From the NCBI GenBank assembly GCA_024236075.1, contig JACKLE010000001.1, positions 186,001 to 250,000 of the forward strand: a stretch of DNA of 64,000 bases. Direction: 5' to 3'. Under the pieces are notes generated by a model. It ran no database searches and was not told the origin of the DNA. It was given only the letters and a program-made list of their open reading frames with translations. Origin of the DNA: Alphaproteobacteria bacterium (GTDB lineage: Bacteria; Pseudomonadota; Alphaproteobacteria; JACAEB01). Positions 27,646-36,427 of this stretch are shown here, piece by piece (the first letter of the stretch is position 1; the number at the start of each line of letters is the position of its first letter). The position numbers were made by a program, and so were the translations under genes.

Positions 27646-28038
27646 TCACTCCTTCGGTGGTCTGGTTGGCGCCTCCCTCCAAAATGGGCCCATCGGTTCA
27701 CCAGTGGCCCCTTGCGGCAGAAGGCGCGCGCCAAGTCTGTAGACAAGAAACAATGCCAATTCGAGCGAGACAAATGCCCATATGAACGCCGCGGTCGTGA
27801 ACATAGGAAGCGGTTTGATGATTCCCTCGACGATAGCAGTCCCCATAGGCACGTCCGCAGCAATGCAGCGTTCGTAGAACCGGCTCGGCGCGTCGGATAC
27901 TAGTATCCACACTCGGCTAATGGATAGAATTGCAATAGTGTATGCAAGCGAAACAGCGGAGTATGGTATAAGCCAGACTCCGAATTTTGCGAGCGATATC
28001 CTCGATGCGCGCATCAGGACAAGCACCAGTGTAATCAT
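27646..28038 (-). CDS. Small membrane protein in an AT-richer patch
   Basis: A 130-aa protein with three hydrophobic segments (near residues 18-45, 76-100) and a Pro/Arg-rich end. The region 27,560-28,200 is AT-richer than its surroundings and contains the only sizeable intergenic space near the toxin-antitoxin genes, which suggests acquired DNA. The coding call rests on length, hydrophobic pattern and GGGGAGATGAG upstream; no family recognised. Confidence 0.5.
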   Translation of the reverse strand: MITLVLVLMRASRISLAKFGVWLIPYSAVSLAYTIAILSISRVWILVSDAPSRFYERCIAADVPMGTAIVEGIIKPLPMFTTAAFIWAFVSLELALFLVYRLGARLLPQGATGEPMGPFWREAPTRPPKE

Positions 28039-28212
28039 GAGGTCTCATCTCCCCTACCGCGAAAATCATTCTCGTGGCACGCAGTCTCACAGGGTAGGGG
28101 ACACGGTTCAACCATTTAGGTCTGCCCACGGACGAGCCGGTGCCAAACGGGGCAGGCTTGATCGCCATGCCGGATCGAGGTATTACTTTTCATGAAACGT
28201 AATGGGGCCGTC

Positions 28213-28467
28213 ATGGAATCGACCATCACCTCGAAGGGCCAGGCGACCATCCCGAAGGCGGTCCGGGACCGTCTCGGCGTCAAGCCCGGCGACCGGATCA
28301 AGTTCTTCGTGCACCCCAATGGGAGCGTCGTCATTCTGCCGACGCGGCCGGTGACGGACTTGCGCGGGATCGTGAAGGCGCGCAGGCGGCCCGTCGCGAT
28401 CGAGGAGATGGACGAGGCCATCGCGCGCGGCGCCTCCGAGGCGGGGCGGCCCGCCAAGCGGCGATGA
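28213..28467 (+). CDS. AbrB/MazE/SpoVT-type antitoxin
   Basis: An 84-aa protein with the swapped-hairpin AbrB motif STITSKGQATIPKAVRDRLG and GDRIKFFVHPNGSVVILP, the DNA-binding part of many VapB-type antitoxins. The C-terminal half (EEMDEAIARGASEAG) would bind the toxin. An earlier ATG (28192) is possible but less like the family. It overlaps the PIN-toxin gene by ATGA. It likely autoregulates the pair. Confidence 0.88.
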   Translation: MESTITSKGQATIPKAVRDRLGVKPGDRIKFFVHPNGSVVILPTRPVTDLRGIVKARRRPVAIEEMDEAIARGASEAGRPAKRR

Positions 28468-28880
28468 TCGGCCTCGACACCAACGTCATCGTTCGCTATC
28501 TCGCGCAGGACGATCCGGTTCAGTCGGCGGTCGCCGCGGACATATTCGAGCGCAGGCTGACGGTCGAGCGGCCGGGCTTCGTCAGCCTCGTGGCGATGGT
28601 CGAGACGGTCTGGGTGCTCGATCGCGTCTACGGGCTCGATGCCGCCGGGCTCGTCGGCGTCGTCGAACGTCTGCTCGCGGCGGACGCGCTCGTCGTCGAG
28701 TGCGAGCCCGAGGTCTACACCGCCATGGAGGCGGTGAGAGAGGGGATCGGCTCCTTCGCCGATGCGCTCGTCGCCGCGCTGGGCGCGAGGGCGGGATGCG
28801 TCCACACGCTCACCTTCGACCGGCAGGCGCTGCGCCTTCCGGGCTTTCAGGCGGCTGAGGCGGGTCGCGTCAGCCCATGA
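28464..28880 (+). CDS. PIN-domain toxin (VapC-like ribonuclease)
   Basis: A 138-aa PIN nuclease with the acidic residues expected: Asp5 in MIGLDTNVIVRYL, Glu in AMVETVWVL, Asp in GSFADALVAAL and a final Asp in TLTFDRQALRL. VapC toxins cut tRNA or rRNA and are neutralised by the partner encoded just upstream. Its last 11 bases overlap the end of the convergent chrA gene, so both genes end inside each other. Confidence 0.88.
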   Translation: MIGLDTNVIVRYLAQDDPVQSAVAADIFERRLTVERPGFVSLVAMVETVWVLDRVYGLDAAGLVGVVERLLAADALVVECEPEVYTAMEAVREGIGSFADALVAALGARAGCVHTLTFDRQALRLPGFQAAEAGRVSP

Positions 28881-30087
28881 GCGCGAGGCCGACGCTGCCG
28901 CCCGCGAGCGCCAGCACCACGAGCCAGGGCGGCGCTTTCACGGCGGTGAGCAGGAAGAGGCCGGCGAGGGCGACCGCGAAATCGTCCGCATCCACGACCG
29001 CGCTCGTGAAGACGGGCTCGTAGAGCGCGGCGCCGAGGATGCCGACGACGGCGGCGTTGGTGCCGCGCATCGCGGCCTGGGCGGCCGGCATCGCGCGGAA
29101 GGCGTTCCAGAAGGGCAGCGCGCCGGCCAGGACGAGCAGCCCGGGCAGGAAGAGCGCGACGAGGCAGAGGGCGGCGCCGGCGATGCGGTCCGGCTCCGCG
29201 CTCATCGCCGCGCCGAGATAGGCGGCGAAGGCGAAGAGCGGTCCGGGCACGGCCTGCGCGGCGCCGTAGCCCGCGAGGAAGGCGTCCTCCGTCACCCAGC
29301 CGGGCGGCACGACCTCGGCCTGAAGGAGCGGCAGCACGACATGGCCGCCGCCGAAGACGAGCGCGCCCGCGCGGTAGAAGGCGTCGAAGTGCGCGAGGCC
29401 CGGCAGCGCCAGCGCACTCGCCGCGAGCGGCAGGCCCGCGAGGAGGAGAAGGGCGAGCGCGAGCAGCGCCGCGCCCGCGCCGCGCGACACCGGGAAGCGG
29501 AGCGCGGTCGCGGGAGCCGTCGAACCGTCCCGGCACAGAGCGAGTCCGGCGATCCCGCCCGCGAGGATCGCCGCGATCTGGCCGAGCGCGCTCGCCGCGA
29601 GCGAGACGAGGATCGCGGCGAGGAGCGCGATGCCCGCGCGCGCGCGGTCGGGGCAGAGCGTGCGCGCCATGCCGATGACGGCCTGCGCCACGACGGCGAC
29701 GGCGACGAGCTTCAACCCGTGCAGCGCGGCGCTTCCCGAGGGCCCCGCAAAGGCCGACGCGCCATAGGCGAAGGCGACGAGAAGGGCGGCGGAGGGGAGC
29801 GTGAAGGCGGTCCACGCCGCCGCCGCTCCCAAGGGCCCGGCGCGGAAAAGGCCGAGCGCGAAGCCGACCTGGCTGCTCGCGGGGCCGGGCAGGAACTGGC
29901 AGAGCGCCACGAGATCGGCATAGGCCGCCTCGTCGAGCCATTTGCGGCGCGTGACGAATTCGTCGCGGAAATAGCCCAGATGCGCGATCGGCCCCCCGAA
30001 GGAGGTGAGCCCGAGTTTCGCGAAGGCCGCGAAGACTTCCGCCGCAGAGCCCTTAGGTCTTTCTTGCGTGGCGCCCGCTGTGCTCAT
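28870..30087 (-). CDS. chrA: Chromate transporter ChrA (CHR family)
   Basis: A 405-aa membrane protein with two CHR halves: the first with FAAFAKLGLTSFGGPIAHLG and FLPGPASSQVGFALG, the second with ALVFGGGHVVLPLL and AQAVPGPLFAFAAYLG. This is the long-chain form that exports chromate with the membrane potential. No chrB or chrC regulator lies nearby, so chromate resistance is not proven; some CHR proteins act on sulfate or have unknown roles. Confidence 0.9.
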   Translation of the reverse strand: MSTAGATQERPKGSAAEVFAAFAKLGLTSFGGPIAHLGYFRDEFVTRRKWLDEAAYADLVALCQFLPGPASSQVGFALGLFRAGPLGAAAAWTAFTLPSAALLVAFAYGASAFAGPSGSAALHGLKLVAVAVVAQAVIGMARTLCPDRARAGIALLAAILVSLAASALGQIAAILAGGIAGLALCRDGSTAPATALRFPVSRGAGAALLALALLLLAGLPLAASALALPGLAHFDAFYRAGALVFGGGHVVLPLLQAEVVPPGWVTEDAFLAGYGAAQAVPGPLFAFAAYLGAAMSAEPDRIAGAALCLVALFLPGLLVLAGALPFWNAFRAMPAAQAAMRGTNAAVVGILGAALYEPVFTSAVVDADDFAVALAGLFLLTAVKAPPWLVVLALAGGSVGLALMG

Positions 30088-30190
30088 GGCACGTCCTCCC
30101 TCCCGGCTCGGACGACACGCGCCGACGGCCCCTGCGCGAAGGTGCTACAGGGCCGGTCCGGCAAAGCCAAGAAGGGATATGCGAAGCGTC

Positions 30191-31891
30191 CTAGTCGCCG
30201 ATGCCGGAAAGGTCCATCACGCGCACGAGGGTCGGCTGCTTGGTGGTGTCGGAGCCTTTGCCGCCGGCCTGCTGAACGAGGTAGAGGCGCTTGCGCTTCG
30301 CGTCGAAGCTCGTGGGATAGGTCCAGAGGTGCGCCGCCGCATTGAAGTCCGTGACCTTCGCCGCCTTGCGCGGCGCGTCCTTGCCGAAGATCCAGGTCTC
30401 GAGGAAGAAGGTCTCCTGGAAGCGCGGAAAGCTGAAATCTGGGTTCACCGAGGAGCCGACTGCGATATAGGCGTCGGGGCCGAGCTCGAGATAGGCGGAG
30501 GGCTCTTCGAAATAGCCGAGCCTGTCCATGGGCGCGGGCGAGGCGTTGTCGGGATAGGCATAGCCCGCCGGGTCGTAGAGCGTGAGGCTCTCGTAGGACG
30601 ATCCGTCCGTGCGCCACTCGCCGAGGTCCCAGAAGGCCTGCGTCGGGACGTAGTTCCGCACGCCGTTGATCTCGATACGGAGGGGTCCATCGAGCGCGAC
30701 GCCGGGCTTGTGCGAGAGGAAGGCGTCCGAGGCGAGCGCGAGGCGCGTGTCGTCGGGCGCGAAGTTGAAGGGTTCGTAGGCGGTGCCGATGACGGTCCTG
30801 CCGCCGGGATTGGACCAGAGGCCCTCGCCCATGGGGTTGCCCGGCGTCGGTGTCAGATTGTTCTTCATGTCGACGATGGCCGGCAGCCCTTCGGGCGTGA
30901 AGGCGAGCTTGCCGCGCCCGAACTGGAGCGGGCCGACGAAGGGATAGCGCGTGTCGATGCCCACGCGCTCGCCCCAGACGATGAGCGTCCGTCCGTCGGC
31001 GCCGACGGTCTGGCCGACGGTCGTGCGCATAACGCCGTTCACCGGCGGCGGCGCGCCCTTCGGGCTGCACGCATAGGCGGCATAGGGCTCGGGCATTTCC
31101 GGCGTGCCGTACTGGTCGCCGGTCGGGCACAGGGGATCGGCCGCCTGATAGGGCATGCGCGCGACGGGGTCGGCATGCACCCAGCCCGCCTGCCAGTCCG
31201 TGAGCTGGACCCAGACGCGGCCGTCGTCCGAGATGGCCCAGATGTCGTTGAACATGCCGATCTCGCCATGCCCGGTGAAATGGCTGCCCGCGTGGGAGGG
31301 CATCTCGACCGAGGCCGTGATCCACTTGCCGCCCGGATGCCAGGCGGCGAGGTCCTTGTTCTGGCGCGCGAAGACCTTCGCGCCAATCTGCCGGACGGCG
31401 GGGCTCGGCGTTCCGTCCCCGGACGGAGCGATCTTCCAGATCTCGACGCCGCCGACGCCGTCCGCGACCGTCTCGCAGCCGATGCAGCGCGCGTTCCGTC
31501 CGTCGTGATCCGCGATGTAGAGGACGGAGGTGTGGTCCGGCTCGAAGGTTCCGACGGGCTCCTCGCCTGCGGTGAAGACGAGCTCGGCGAGGCGGTTGGC
31601 GGCCTTGCCCGTCTTCGAGGGGTCGACCGCGTCGCGCAGCTCGCTCGTCCCGAGGATGTCCTCGCGAAAGGTCTCGAAGACGAGGCGGTCGCTCGCCGGA
31701 TTGTAGCGCACGGCCTTGGCGTTCCAGATGCCCGCCGCCTCCGGCCAGTCCGCCGGCGGGTTCACCGGCCGGCCGTCGTCGCCCTTCCCGGCGATGACCG
31801 TCGACGGGATCGGCTCGGCCCGCGCCGCGCCCGGAAAGCTTGCGCCTGCGAGGAGTAGCATCGCCCCCCAGAAAGCCCGCCGCGCCCGCAT
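30191..31891 (-). CDS. Large exported protein, probable beta-propeller, unknown function
   Basis: A 566-aa protein with a signal peptide (AFWGAMLLLAGASFPGAARAEP). The mature part has repeated strands and Trp/Asp/Gly turns (AAWHPGGKWITASVEMP, RVWVQLTDWQAGW, NFAPDDTRLALASDAF), a pattern of TolB/WD40-like propellers. A CIGC pair lacks the His of a haem motif. ATG 31891 has GAGAGGGGGCGG upstream. Role unknown. Confidence 0.72.
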   Translation of the reverse strand: MRARRAFWGAMLLLAGASFPGAARAEPIPSTVIAGKGDDGRPVNPPADWPEAAGIWNAKAVRYNPASDRLVFETFREDILGTSELRDAVDPSKTGKAANRLAELVFTAGEEPVGTFEPDHTSVLYIADHDGRNARCIGCETVADGVGGVEIWKIAPSGDGTPSPAVRQIGAKVFARQNKDLAAWHPGGKWITASVEMPSHAGSHFTGHGEIGMFNDIWAISDDGRVWVQLTDWQAGWVHADPVARMPYQAADPLCPTGDQYGTPEMPEPYAAYACSPKGAPPPVNGVMRTTVGQTVGADGRTLIVWGERVGIDTRYPFVGPLQFGRGKLAFTPEGLPAIVDMKNNLTPTPGNPMGEGLWSNPGGRTVIGTAYEPFNFAPDDTRLALASDAFLSHKPGVALDGPLRIEINGVRNYVPTQAFWDLGEWRTDGSSYESLTLYDPAGYAYPDNASPAPMDRLGYFEEPSAYLELGPDAYIAVGSSVNPDFSFPRFQETFFLETWIFGKDAPRKAAKVTDFNAAAHLWTYPTSFDAKRKRLYLVQQAGGKGSDTTKQPTLVRVMDLSGIGD

Positions 31892-31984
31892 GTCCCGCCC
31901 CCTCTCGCCGCCATTTCTTGTCGGAAGACCGTTGCTCCGGTCCACCTAAATCGAAACGGCGAGGATTTCCAATAAAATATCTTT

Positions 31985-32242
31985 TCAGGGCGCGTGCGGG
32001 CCGCGCCGCAGGCGGAAGACGAGATGGCCCGCCTCCTCGCGCGCCTCGAGGAGCGTGTGCCCGCCCTCGCCGCAGAAATGAGGAATGTCGATGCGCGCCA
32101 TGGGGTCGGTCGCGAGGAGCACGAGCTCGGCGCCGGGCGCGAGCGCGAGCAGCGCCTTGCGCGCCTTGAGGACGGGCAGGGGGCACAGGAAGCCGCGCGC
32201 GTCGACGATGGGCTGCCCCTCGTTTTGCTCCACTGGCGGCAC
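31985..32242 (-). CDS. tusA: TusA/SirA family sulfur carrier
   Basis: An 85-aa protein with the TusA signature DARGFLCPLPVLKARKAL, the Cys of CPLP being the persulfide carrier. The rest (PHFCGEGGHTLLEARE) fits the family's alpha/beta fold. It passes sulfur in thiouridine or molybdenum-cofactor pathways. The second Cys (HFCGEGG) is common to this subgroup. No tusBCDE genes nearby. Confidence 0.86.
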   Translation of the reverse strand: MPPVEQNEGQPIVDARGFLCPLPVLKARKALLALAPGAELVLLATDPMARIDIPHFCGEGGHTLLEAREEAGHLVFRLRRGPHAP

Positions 32243-32292
32243 CGGCTAGTCTCCCGCGGCACGCCATCGACCGACAGACAAGGCCGCGCCAA

Positions 32293-34083
32293 ATGGGTCT
32301 CATCGCCGATCTCTGGGAGGATGTCCAATTCGTCCGGCGGGCGCTCTCGCTGCTCGGCACCATCAAGCGCCTGCCCCCCACGATCGAGATGACGGCGGCC
32401 GACGTGCTCGAGGAGCAGGCGCGGCGCACCCCGCACGCGCCCGCCATCCTCTACGAGGGCGACACGGTGAGCTACGGCGCGTTCGACGCGGCGGCGAGCC
32501 GCTATGCGCGCTGGGCGCAAGGCCTCGGCGTGAAGCGCGGCGACATTGTCGGGCTCCTGATGGAGAACGAGCCCGACTATCTCTTCGCCTGGGCGGGGCT
32601 TGCCAAGATCGGCGCGGCGACGGCCCTCATCAACACGAACCAGCGCGGGCCGGCGCTCGCCCATTCGCTCGATCTCGCGGGCGCGCGCCACCTCGTTCTG
32701 GGATCGAGCCTCGCCGAGGCTTTCGAGGGCGCCGCGGGCGAGCTCAAGGAGCGGCCCACGGTCTGGACGCTCGGCCCTGTCCATCAGGGCACGGAGGATC
32801 TCGCCGCCGCGCTCGCCGCCGAGTCCGCCGAGCCGGTGGGCCGCGAGGCACGCGCGGGGATGCAGGCGAGGGAGCTGCTCTTCTACATCTACACGAGCGG
32901 CACCACGGGGCTGCCCAAGGCCGCGCGCTTCACCCATGTGCGCTTCCTGCACGCGGGCAACGCCTTTGCCATCGCCACGGACATGCGCCGTGCCGACCGC
33001 CTCTACAATCCGCTGCCGCTCTACCATTCGGCGGGCGGCGTCGCGGCGGTCGCGAACGTCATGGTGCGCGGCGCGGGGCTCGCCCTCGCGCGCAAATTCT
33101 CTGCCCACGGTTTTTGGGACGACGTCGTGCGCCACCGCGCCACCATGTTCCAGTATATCGGAGAGCTCTGCCGCTATCTCATGAACACGCCGGTCGCCGA
33201 GAACGAGCGCGACCACCGCCTGCGCCTCGCCGTCGGCAACGGCCTCAGGCCGGACATATGGGAGGCCTTCACGGCGCGCTTCGCGATCCCGCGCGTCGTC
33301 GAGTTCTACGGCTCGACGGAGGGCAACGTCACGCTCTTCAACACCGAAGGCAAGCCCGGCGCGATCGGCCGTGTGCCCCCTTTCCTGAAGAAGTCCTTCC
33401 CCGTGCGCCTCGCGCGCTACGACTACGACGCGCAGGATCTCGAGCGCGGCCCGGACGGCTTCTGCATCGAGGCTGCGCCCGGCGAGGTCGGCGAGGCGCT
33501 CGGCGTCATCTCCTCCGACCCGCGCAACCTCTTCGAGGGCTACACCAGGAAGGAGGACACGAGGAAGAAGATCGCCGAGAACGTCTTCGTCGCCGGCGAC
33601 CGCTATTTCCGCACGGGCGATCTTCTGCGTCAGGACGAGCGCGGCTATTTCTACTTCGTCGACCGCGTGGGCGACACCTTCCGCTGGAAGGGCGAGAACG
33701 TCTCGACGGCCGAGGTCGCGCGCATGCTCGGGCTCGTGCCCGGCATCAGGGAGGCGAATGTCTACGGCGTCGCCGTTCCGGGCACGGACGGGCGCGCCGG
33801 CATGGCCGCGATCGCGGCGGGCGAGGAGCTCGACATAGCGGGCCTCGCCGAGCGCCTGCGCGAGCGGCTGCCGCGCTATGCCGTGCCGATCTTCCTGCGC
33901 CTGCAGCCGCAGATGGAGGTGACCGGCACCTTCAAGCACCGCAAGGTCGAGCTCGTGAAGGAGGGCTTCGACCCCGCCGCGATCTCCGAGCGCCTCTACT
34001 TCCTCGATCCGGGCACGGGCGGCTACGTGCCGCTCGACGCCGAGCGCCACCGCCTCATCGTCAACGGCGCGATACGGCTTTGA
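32293..34083 (+). CDS. Long-chain acyl-CoA synthetase, FATP-like
   Basis: A 596-aa ANL-superfamily ligase. The P-loop is YIYTSGTTGLPKAARFTHVR; the adenylate motif is VVEFYGSTEGNV; the hinge is DRYFRTGDLLRQDE and DRVGDTFRWKGENVST; the late Lys is TGTFKHRKVELV. The FATP-type features (YGSTEGN, FRWKGENVST) distinguish it from FadD. It activates fatty acids to acyl-CoA with ATP, which would feed the thiolase and reductases in this window. ATG 32293 is the first strong start after the divergent tusA gene. Confidence 0.93.
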   Translation: MGLIADLWEDVQFVRRALSLLGTIKRLPPTIEMTAADVLEEQARRTPHAPAILYEGDTVSYGAFDAAASRYARWAQGLGVKRGDIVGLLMENEPDYLFAWAGLAKIGAATALINTNQRGPALAHSLDLAGARHLVLGSSLAEAFEGAAGELKERPTVWTLGPVHQGTEDLAAALAAESAEPVGREARAGMQARELLFYIYTSGTTGLPKAARFTHVRFLHAGNAFAIATDMRRADRLYNPLPLYHSAGGVAAVANVMVRGAGLALARKFSAHGFWDDVVRHRATMFQYIGELCRYLMNTPVAENERDHRLRLAVGNGLRPDIWEAFTARFAIPRVVEFYGSTEGNVTLFNTEGKPGAIGRVPPFLKKSFPVRLARYDYDAQDLERGPDGFCIEAAPGEVGEALGVISSDPRNLFEGYTRKEDTRKKIAENVFVAGDRYFRTGDLLRQDERGYFYFVDRVGDTFRWKGENVSTAEVARMLGLVPGIREANVYGVAVPGTDGRAGMAAIAAGEELDIAGLAERLRERLPRYAVPIFLRLQPQMEVTGTFKHRKVELVKEGFDPAAISERLYFLDPGTGGYVPLDAERHRLIVNGAIRL

Positions 34084-34244
34084 GGCATTCGCGCCGGCCG
34101 CGACAGACGCTTTGCCCTCGCGCCCGGCGCCGCTAAACTCCAGGACCGAGGCGGACGGCGGAGTGGGTCTCCGAAGCGGTCCGCGCGTGGGTGCGGCCGG
34201 TCCGCGCGGCGATTGCGTGGGCTCGGCGAGGGGACGTGCGGCGC

Positions 34245-34769
34245 ATGAGCATGGAACTCGTCGCGATCGCGTTTGCGGGCGCCGCTCTCGTCGGCTTCCT
34301 CGGCTATCGGCTGTGGCGCCGCCGCCCGGCGGTGCGCCCGCTCGCCGACGTCGTCGGGCGCTATCGCCGCATGGCGCGGCGCAGCCCGCGCCGCTTCGCG
34401 CCGGGGCTCGCGATCAGCCTCCACGAGCTCAGCCTCGAGCTGATGGCGGCGGGCGAGCGGCGGGCCGCGCTCGTCGCGGTGCAGGAGGCGGTGGACATAT
34501 TGCGTGTCCTGGCGCGCAGCGAGCCCAAGCGCTTCGCGGGCCAGCTCACCGAGAGCCTCGCGCTCGAGACCTCGCTCCTCACCCAGATGGGCCTGCCGGC
34601 CGGCGAGGTGGTGCGCGAGGTGGGCCTCGCCCATTTCCTCGGCGAGACGGAGGGGCGCCCGCTCGCCGACGCGATCGCGCTGCACGGCTGGGGGATCGCC
34701 TTCCTCGTCCTCGCGCTCGCCTGCGCCATGCTCGCCTATGTGGGCGTGACGACCGGCGCCTTCGGCTGA
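34245..34769 (+). CDS. Membrane protein with TPR-like helical middle, unknown function
   Basis: A 174-aa protein: an N-terminal helix (VAIAFAGAALVGFLGYRLW), then about 100 residues of helices with TPR-like spacing (FAPGLAISLHELSLELMAAG, ERRAALVAVQEAVDILR), and a C-terminal helix (GIAFLVLALACAMLAYVGV). ATG 34245 is preferred over an earlier in-frame start. No family named with confidence. Confidence 0.65.
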   Translation: MSMELVAIAFAGAALVGFLGYRLWRRRPAVRPLADVVGRYRRMARRSPRRFAPGLAISLHELSLELMAAGERRAALVAVQEAVDILRVLARSEPKRFAGQLTESLALETSLLTQMGLPAGEVVREVGLAHFLGETEGRPLADAIALHGWGIAFLVLALACAMLAYVGVTTGAFG

Positions 34770-34933
34770 GGGCGGCAATCTCTTCCCCAGGCGGCCGATC
34801 CGCCCCGGCCAATTCGTCCCCGGGGCGCCCAGGCTTTCGCGGCAAGCCATTGATTCGACTGATCCAAGCCCGTCGGCCGGGATTGGTCCGGGGATTGCGG
34901 ATGGCGGTCCGCCGACCCGGAGGAAACCGCCCC

Positions 34934-35146
34934 ATGATCACCGCCCACGACCTGCACACGCTCGCGCGCTATCTCTTCGACCGCCACGGCGCCGAGGCCG
35001 ACACGCTCGCCGCGCGCGCCATCGGCGAGCTCGAGGCGATGGGCGAGGGCGGCCGGGCCGCGGCTTGGCGGGCCCTGCGCGCGGTGGTCGGCGACCTCAT
35101 CGAGGGCCGCCTCGACCCCGCCGACACGCAGATCACCATCCAGTAG
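34934..35146 (+). CDS. Small acidic protein, unknown function
   Basis: A 70-aa protein, MITAHDLHTLARYLFDRHG at the start and a Thr/Ile/Gln end, with helical character and no signal. ATG 34934 has GGAGGAAACC upstream. Its codon use (third-position G/C) looks coding. It stands alone between genes; the family is not recognised. Confidence 0.6.
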   Translation: MITAHDLHTLARYLFDRHGAEADTLAARAIGELEAMGEGGRAAAWRALRAVVGDLIEGRLDPADTQITIQ

Positions 35147-35280
35147 CACGCCTTTTGCGGGTGTTCTGCGCGAAGCGCGCCCCTGCGCCTTGCGCGGCTC
35201 GTCCGCCGCGTCGATGATGTTCGGCCCCGCCCCCAAGGGCGCCGCGGGCCCTGCCTCAACAATGCAAGGAATCCTGGCTG

Positions 35281-36216
35281 ATGCCTCTCGATCCCACGGT
35301 CAAGGCGCTGCTCGATCAGATCGCGGAGAACCCGCAACCCAAGCTCTGGGAAATGCCGATCGCGGCGGGCCGCGAGGCCTATGAGGGCGTCCGCCTGCTC
35401 GCCGGCGGCCAGTCGGTGCCCATCGGCAAGGTCGAGGCCATGGAGGCGCCGGGCCCGGCGGGTCCCATCCGCCTGCGCGTCTTCTACGGCGTCGCTGGCG
35501 GCGCGACGCGCCCCGCCATCATCTTCTACCACGGGGGCGGCTTCACCATCGGCTCGCTCGACACGCATGACGATCTCTGCCGGCGCCTCGCCAACGAGTC
35601 GGGCTGCGTCGTCGTCTCGGTCGACTACCGCCTCGCGCCCGAGAACAAGTTTCCGGCCGCCGTGGAGGACGCGATGGCGGCCGCGCGCTTCGTCGAGGAG
35701 AACGCGCCGCGCCTCGCGATCGACCCGAACGCGCTCGCCGTGGCGGGCGTCAGCGCGGGCGCCAATCTCGCCACCGTCGTCTGCCAGCTCGCGCGCGAGG
35801 CCGGACGCCCGCGCATCTGCTTGCAGATCCTCATGTGCCCCTTCACCGACGCGCGCGCCGAGACGCCCTCGCTGCGCGAATTCGCGCAAGGCTACTTCCT
35901 CGAGCGCAAGACCATGGAATGGTTCATGGATCAGTATGCGGACAAGGCGTCCTCGCTCGACGATCCGCGCCTCTCGCCGATGCGCGCCTCCTCGCTCAGC
36001 GGCCTGCCGCCCGCCATCGTCTACACCGCCGAGTACGATCCCCTGCGCGACGAGGGCAAGGCCTATGCCGACCGCCTCAAGGCCGAGGGCGTCGAGGTGG
36101 TCTACAAATGCGCGCCCGGCATGATCCACGACTATGTGACGCTCGCCGCGATCATCCCCGGCGGCGCGGACGACCTCGCCGAGATCGGCCGCCTCGTCGC
36201 GGAGCGGCTGGGATAG
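35281..36216 (+). CDS. HSL-type (GDXG) alpha/beta hydrolase/esterase
   Basis: A 311-aa lipase/esterase of the hormone-sensitive-lipase group. The oxyanion HGGGFTIG, nucleophile elbow GVSAGANLATVV, catalytic Asp in AEYDPLRDEG, and His in GMIHDYV are all present, so it should be active, in contrast to the pseudoenzyme-like hydrolase at 8456-9208. It hydrolyses short to medium acyl esters in relatives. ATG 35281 starts the conserved sequence. Confidence 0.93.
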   Translation: MPLDPTVKALLDQIAENPQPKLWEMPIAAGREAYEGVRLLAGGQSVPIGKVEAMEAPGPAGPIRLRVFYGVAGGATRPAIIFYHGGGFTIGSLDTHDDLCRRLANESGCVVVSVDYRLAPENKFPAAVEDAMAAARFVEENAPRLAIDPNALAVAGVSAGANLATVVCQLAREAGRPRICLQILMCPFTDARAETPSLREFAQGYFLERKTMEWFMDQYADKASSLDDPRLSPMRASSLSGLPPAIVYTAEYDPLRDEGKAYADRLKAEGVEVVYKCAPGMIHDYVTLAAIIPGGADDLAEIGRLVAERLG

Positions 36217-36260
36217 GCCCGTCCGCCGGCCGCACGGATGCGCGAGGTCGATGCGCGGTT

Positions 36261-36414
36261 CCTTCTCCCTCGGGAGAAGGACGGGATGAGGGGCCTGTCG
36301 CTTCCGCGGCAGACGGCCGTGGCCCACGATCCGTCGCACCCCTCACCCGACTGCGACTATGGCGCTCCGGAGACGGAGCGCCAAGTCTCGCAGCCCTCTC
36401 CCGGCGGGAGAGGG
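36261..36414. repeat. Cluster of three palindromes between convergent genes (REP-like)
   Basis: This 154-base stretch holds three near-perfect hairpins: CCTTCTCCC-TC-GGGAGAAGG at 36261-36280; GGCGCTCCG-GAGA-CGGAGCGCC at 36361-36382; CCCTCTCCC-GGC-GGGAGAGGG at 36394-36414. GGATGAGGGG and CCCTCACCC flank them as a further inverted pair. The wording is typical of intergenic palindromic repeats dispersed in Rhizobiales-type genomes. It sits between the stops of two convergent genes and could also serve as a bidirectional terminator. Confidence 0.72.
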
Positions 36415-36427
36415 ACGGGCCGCCGCG

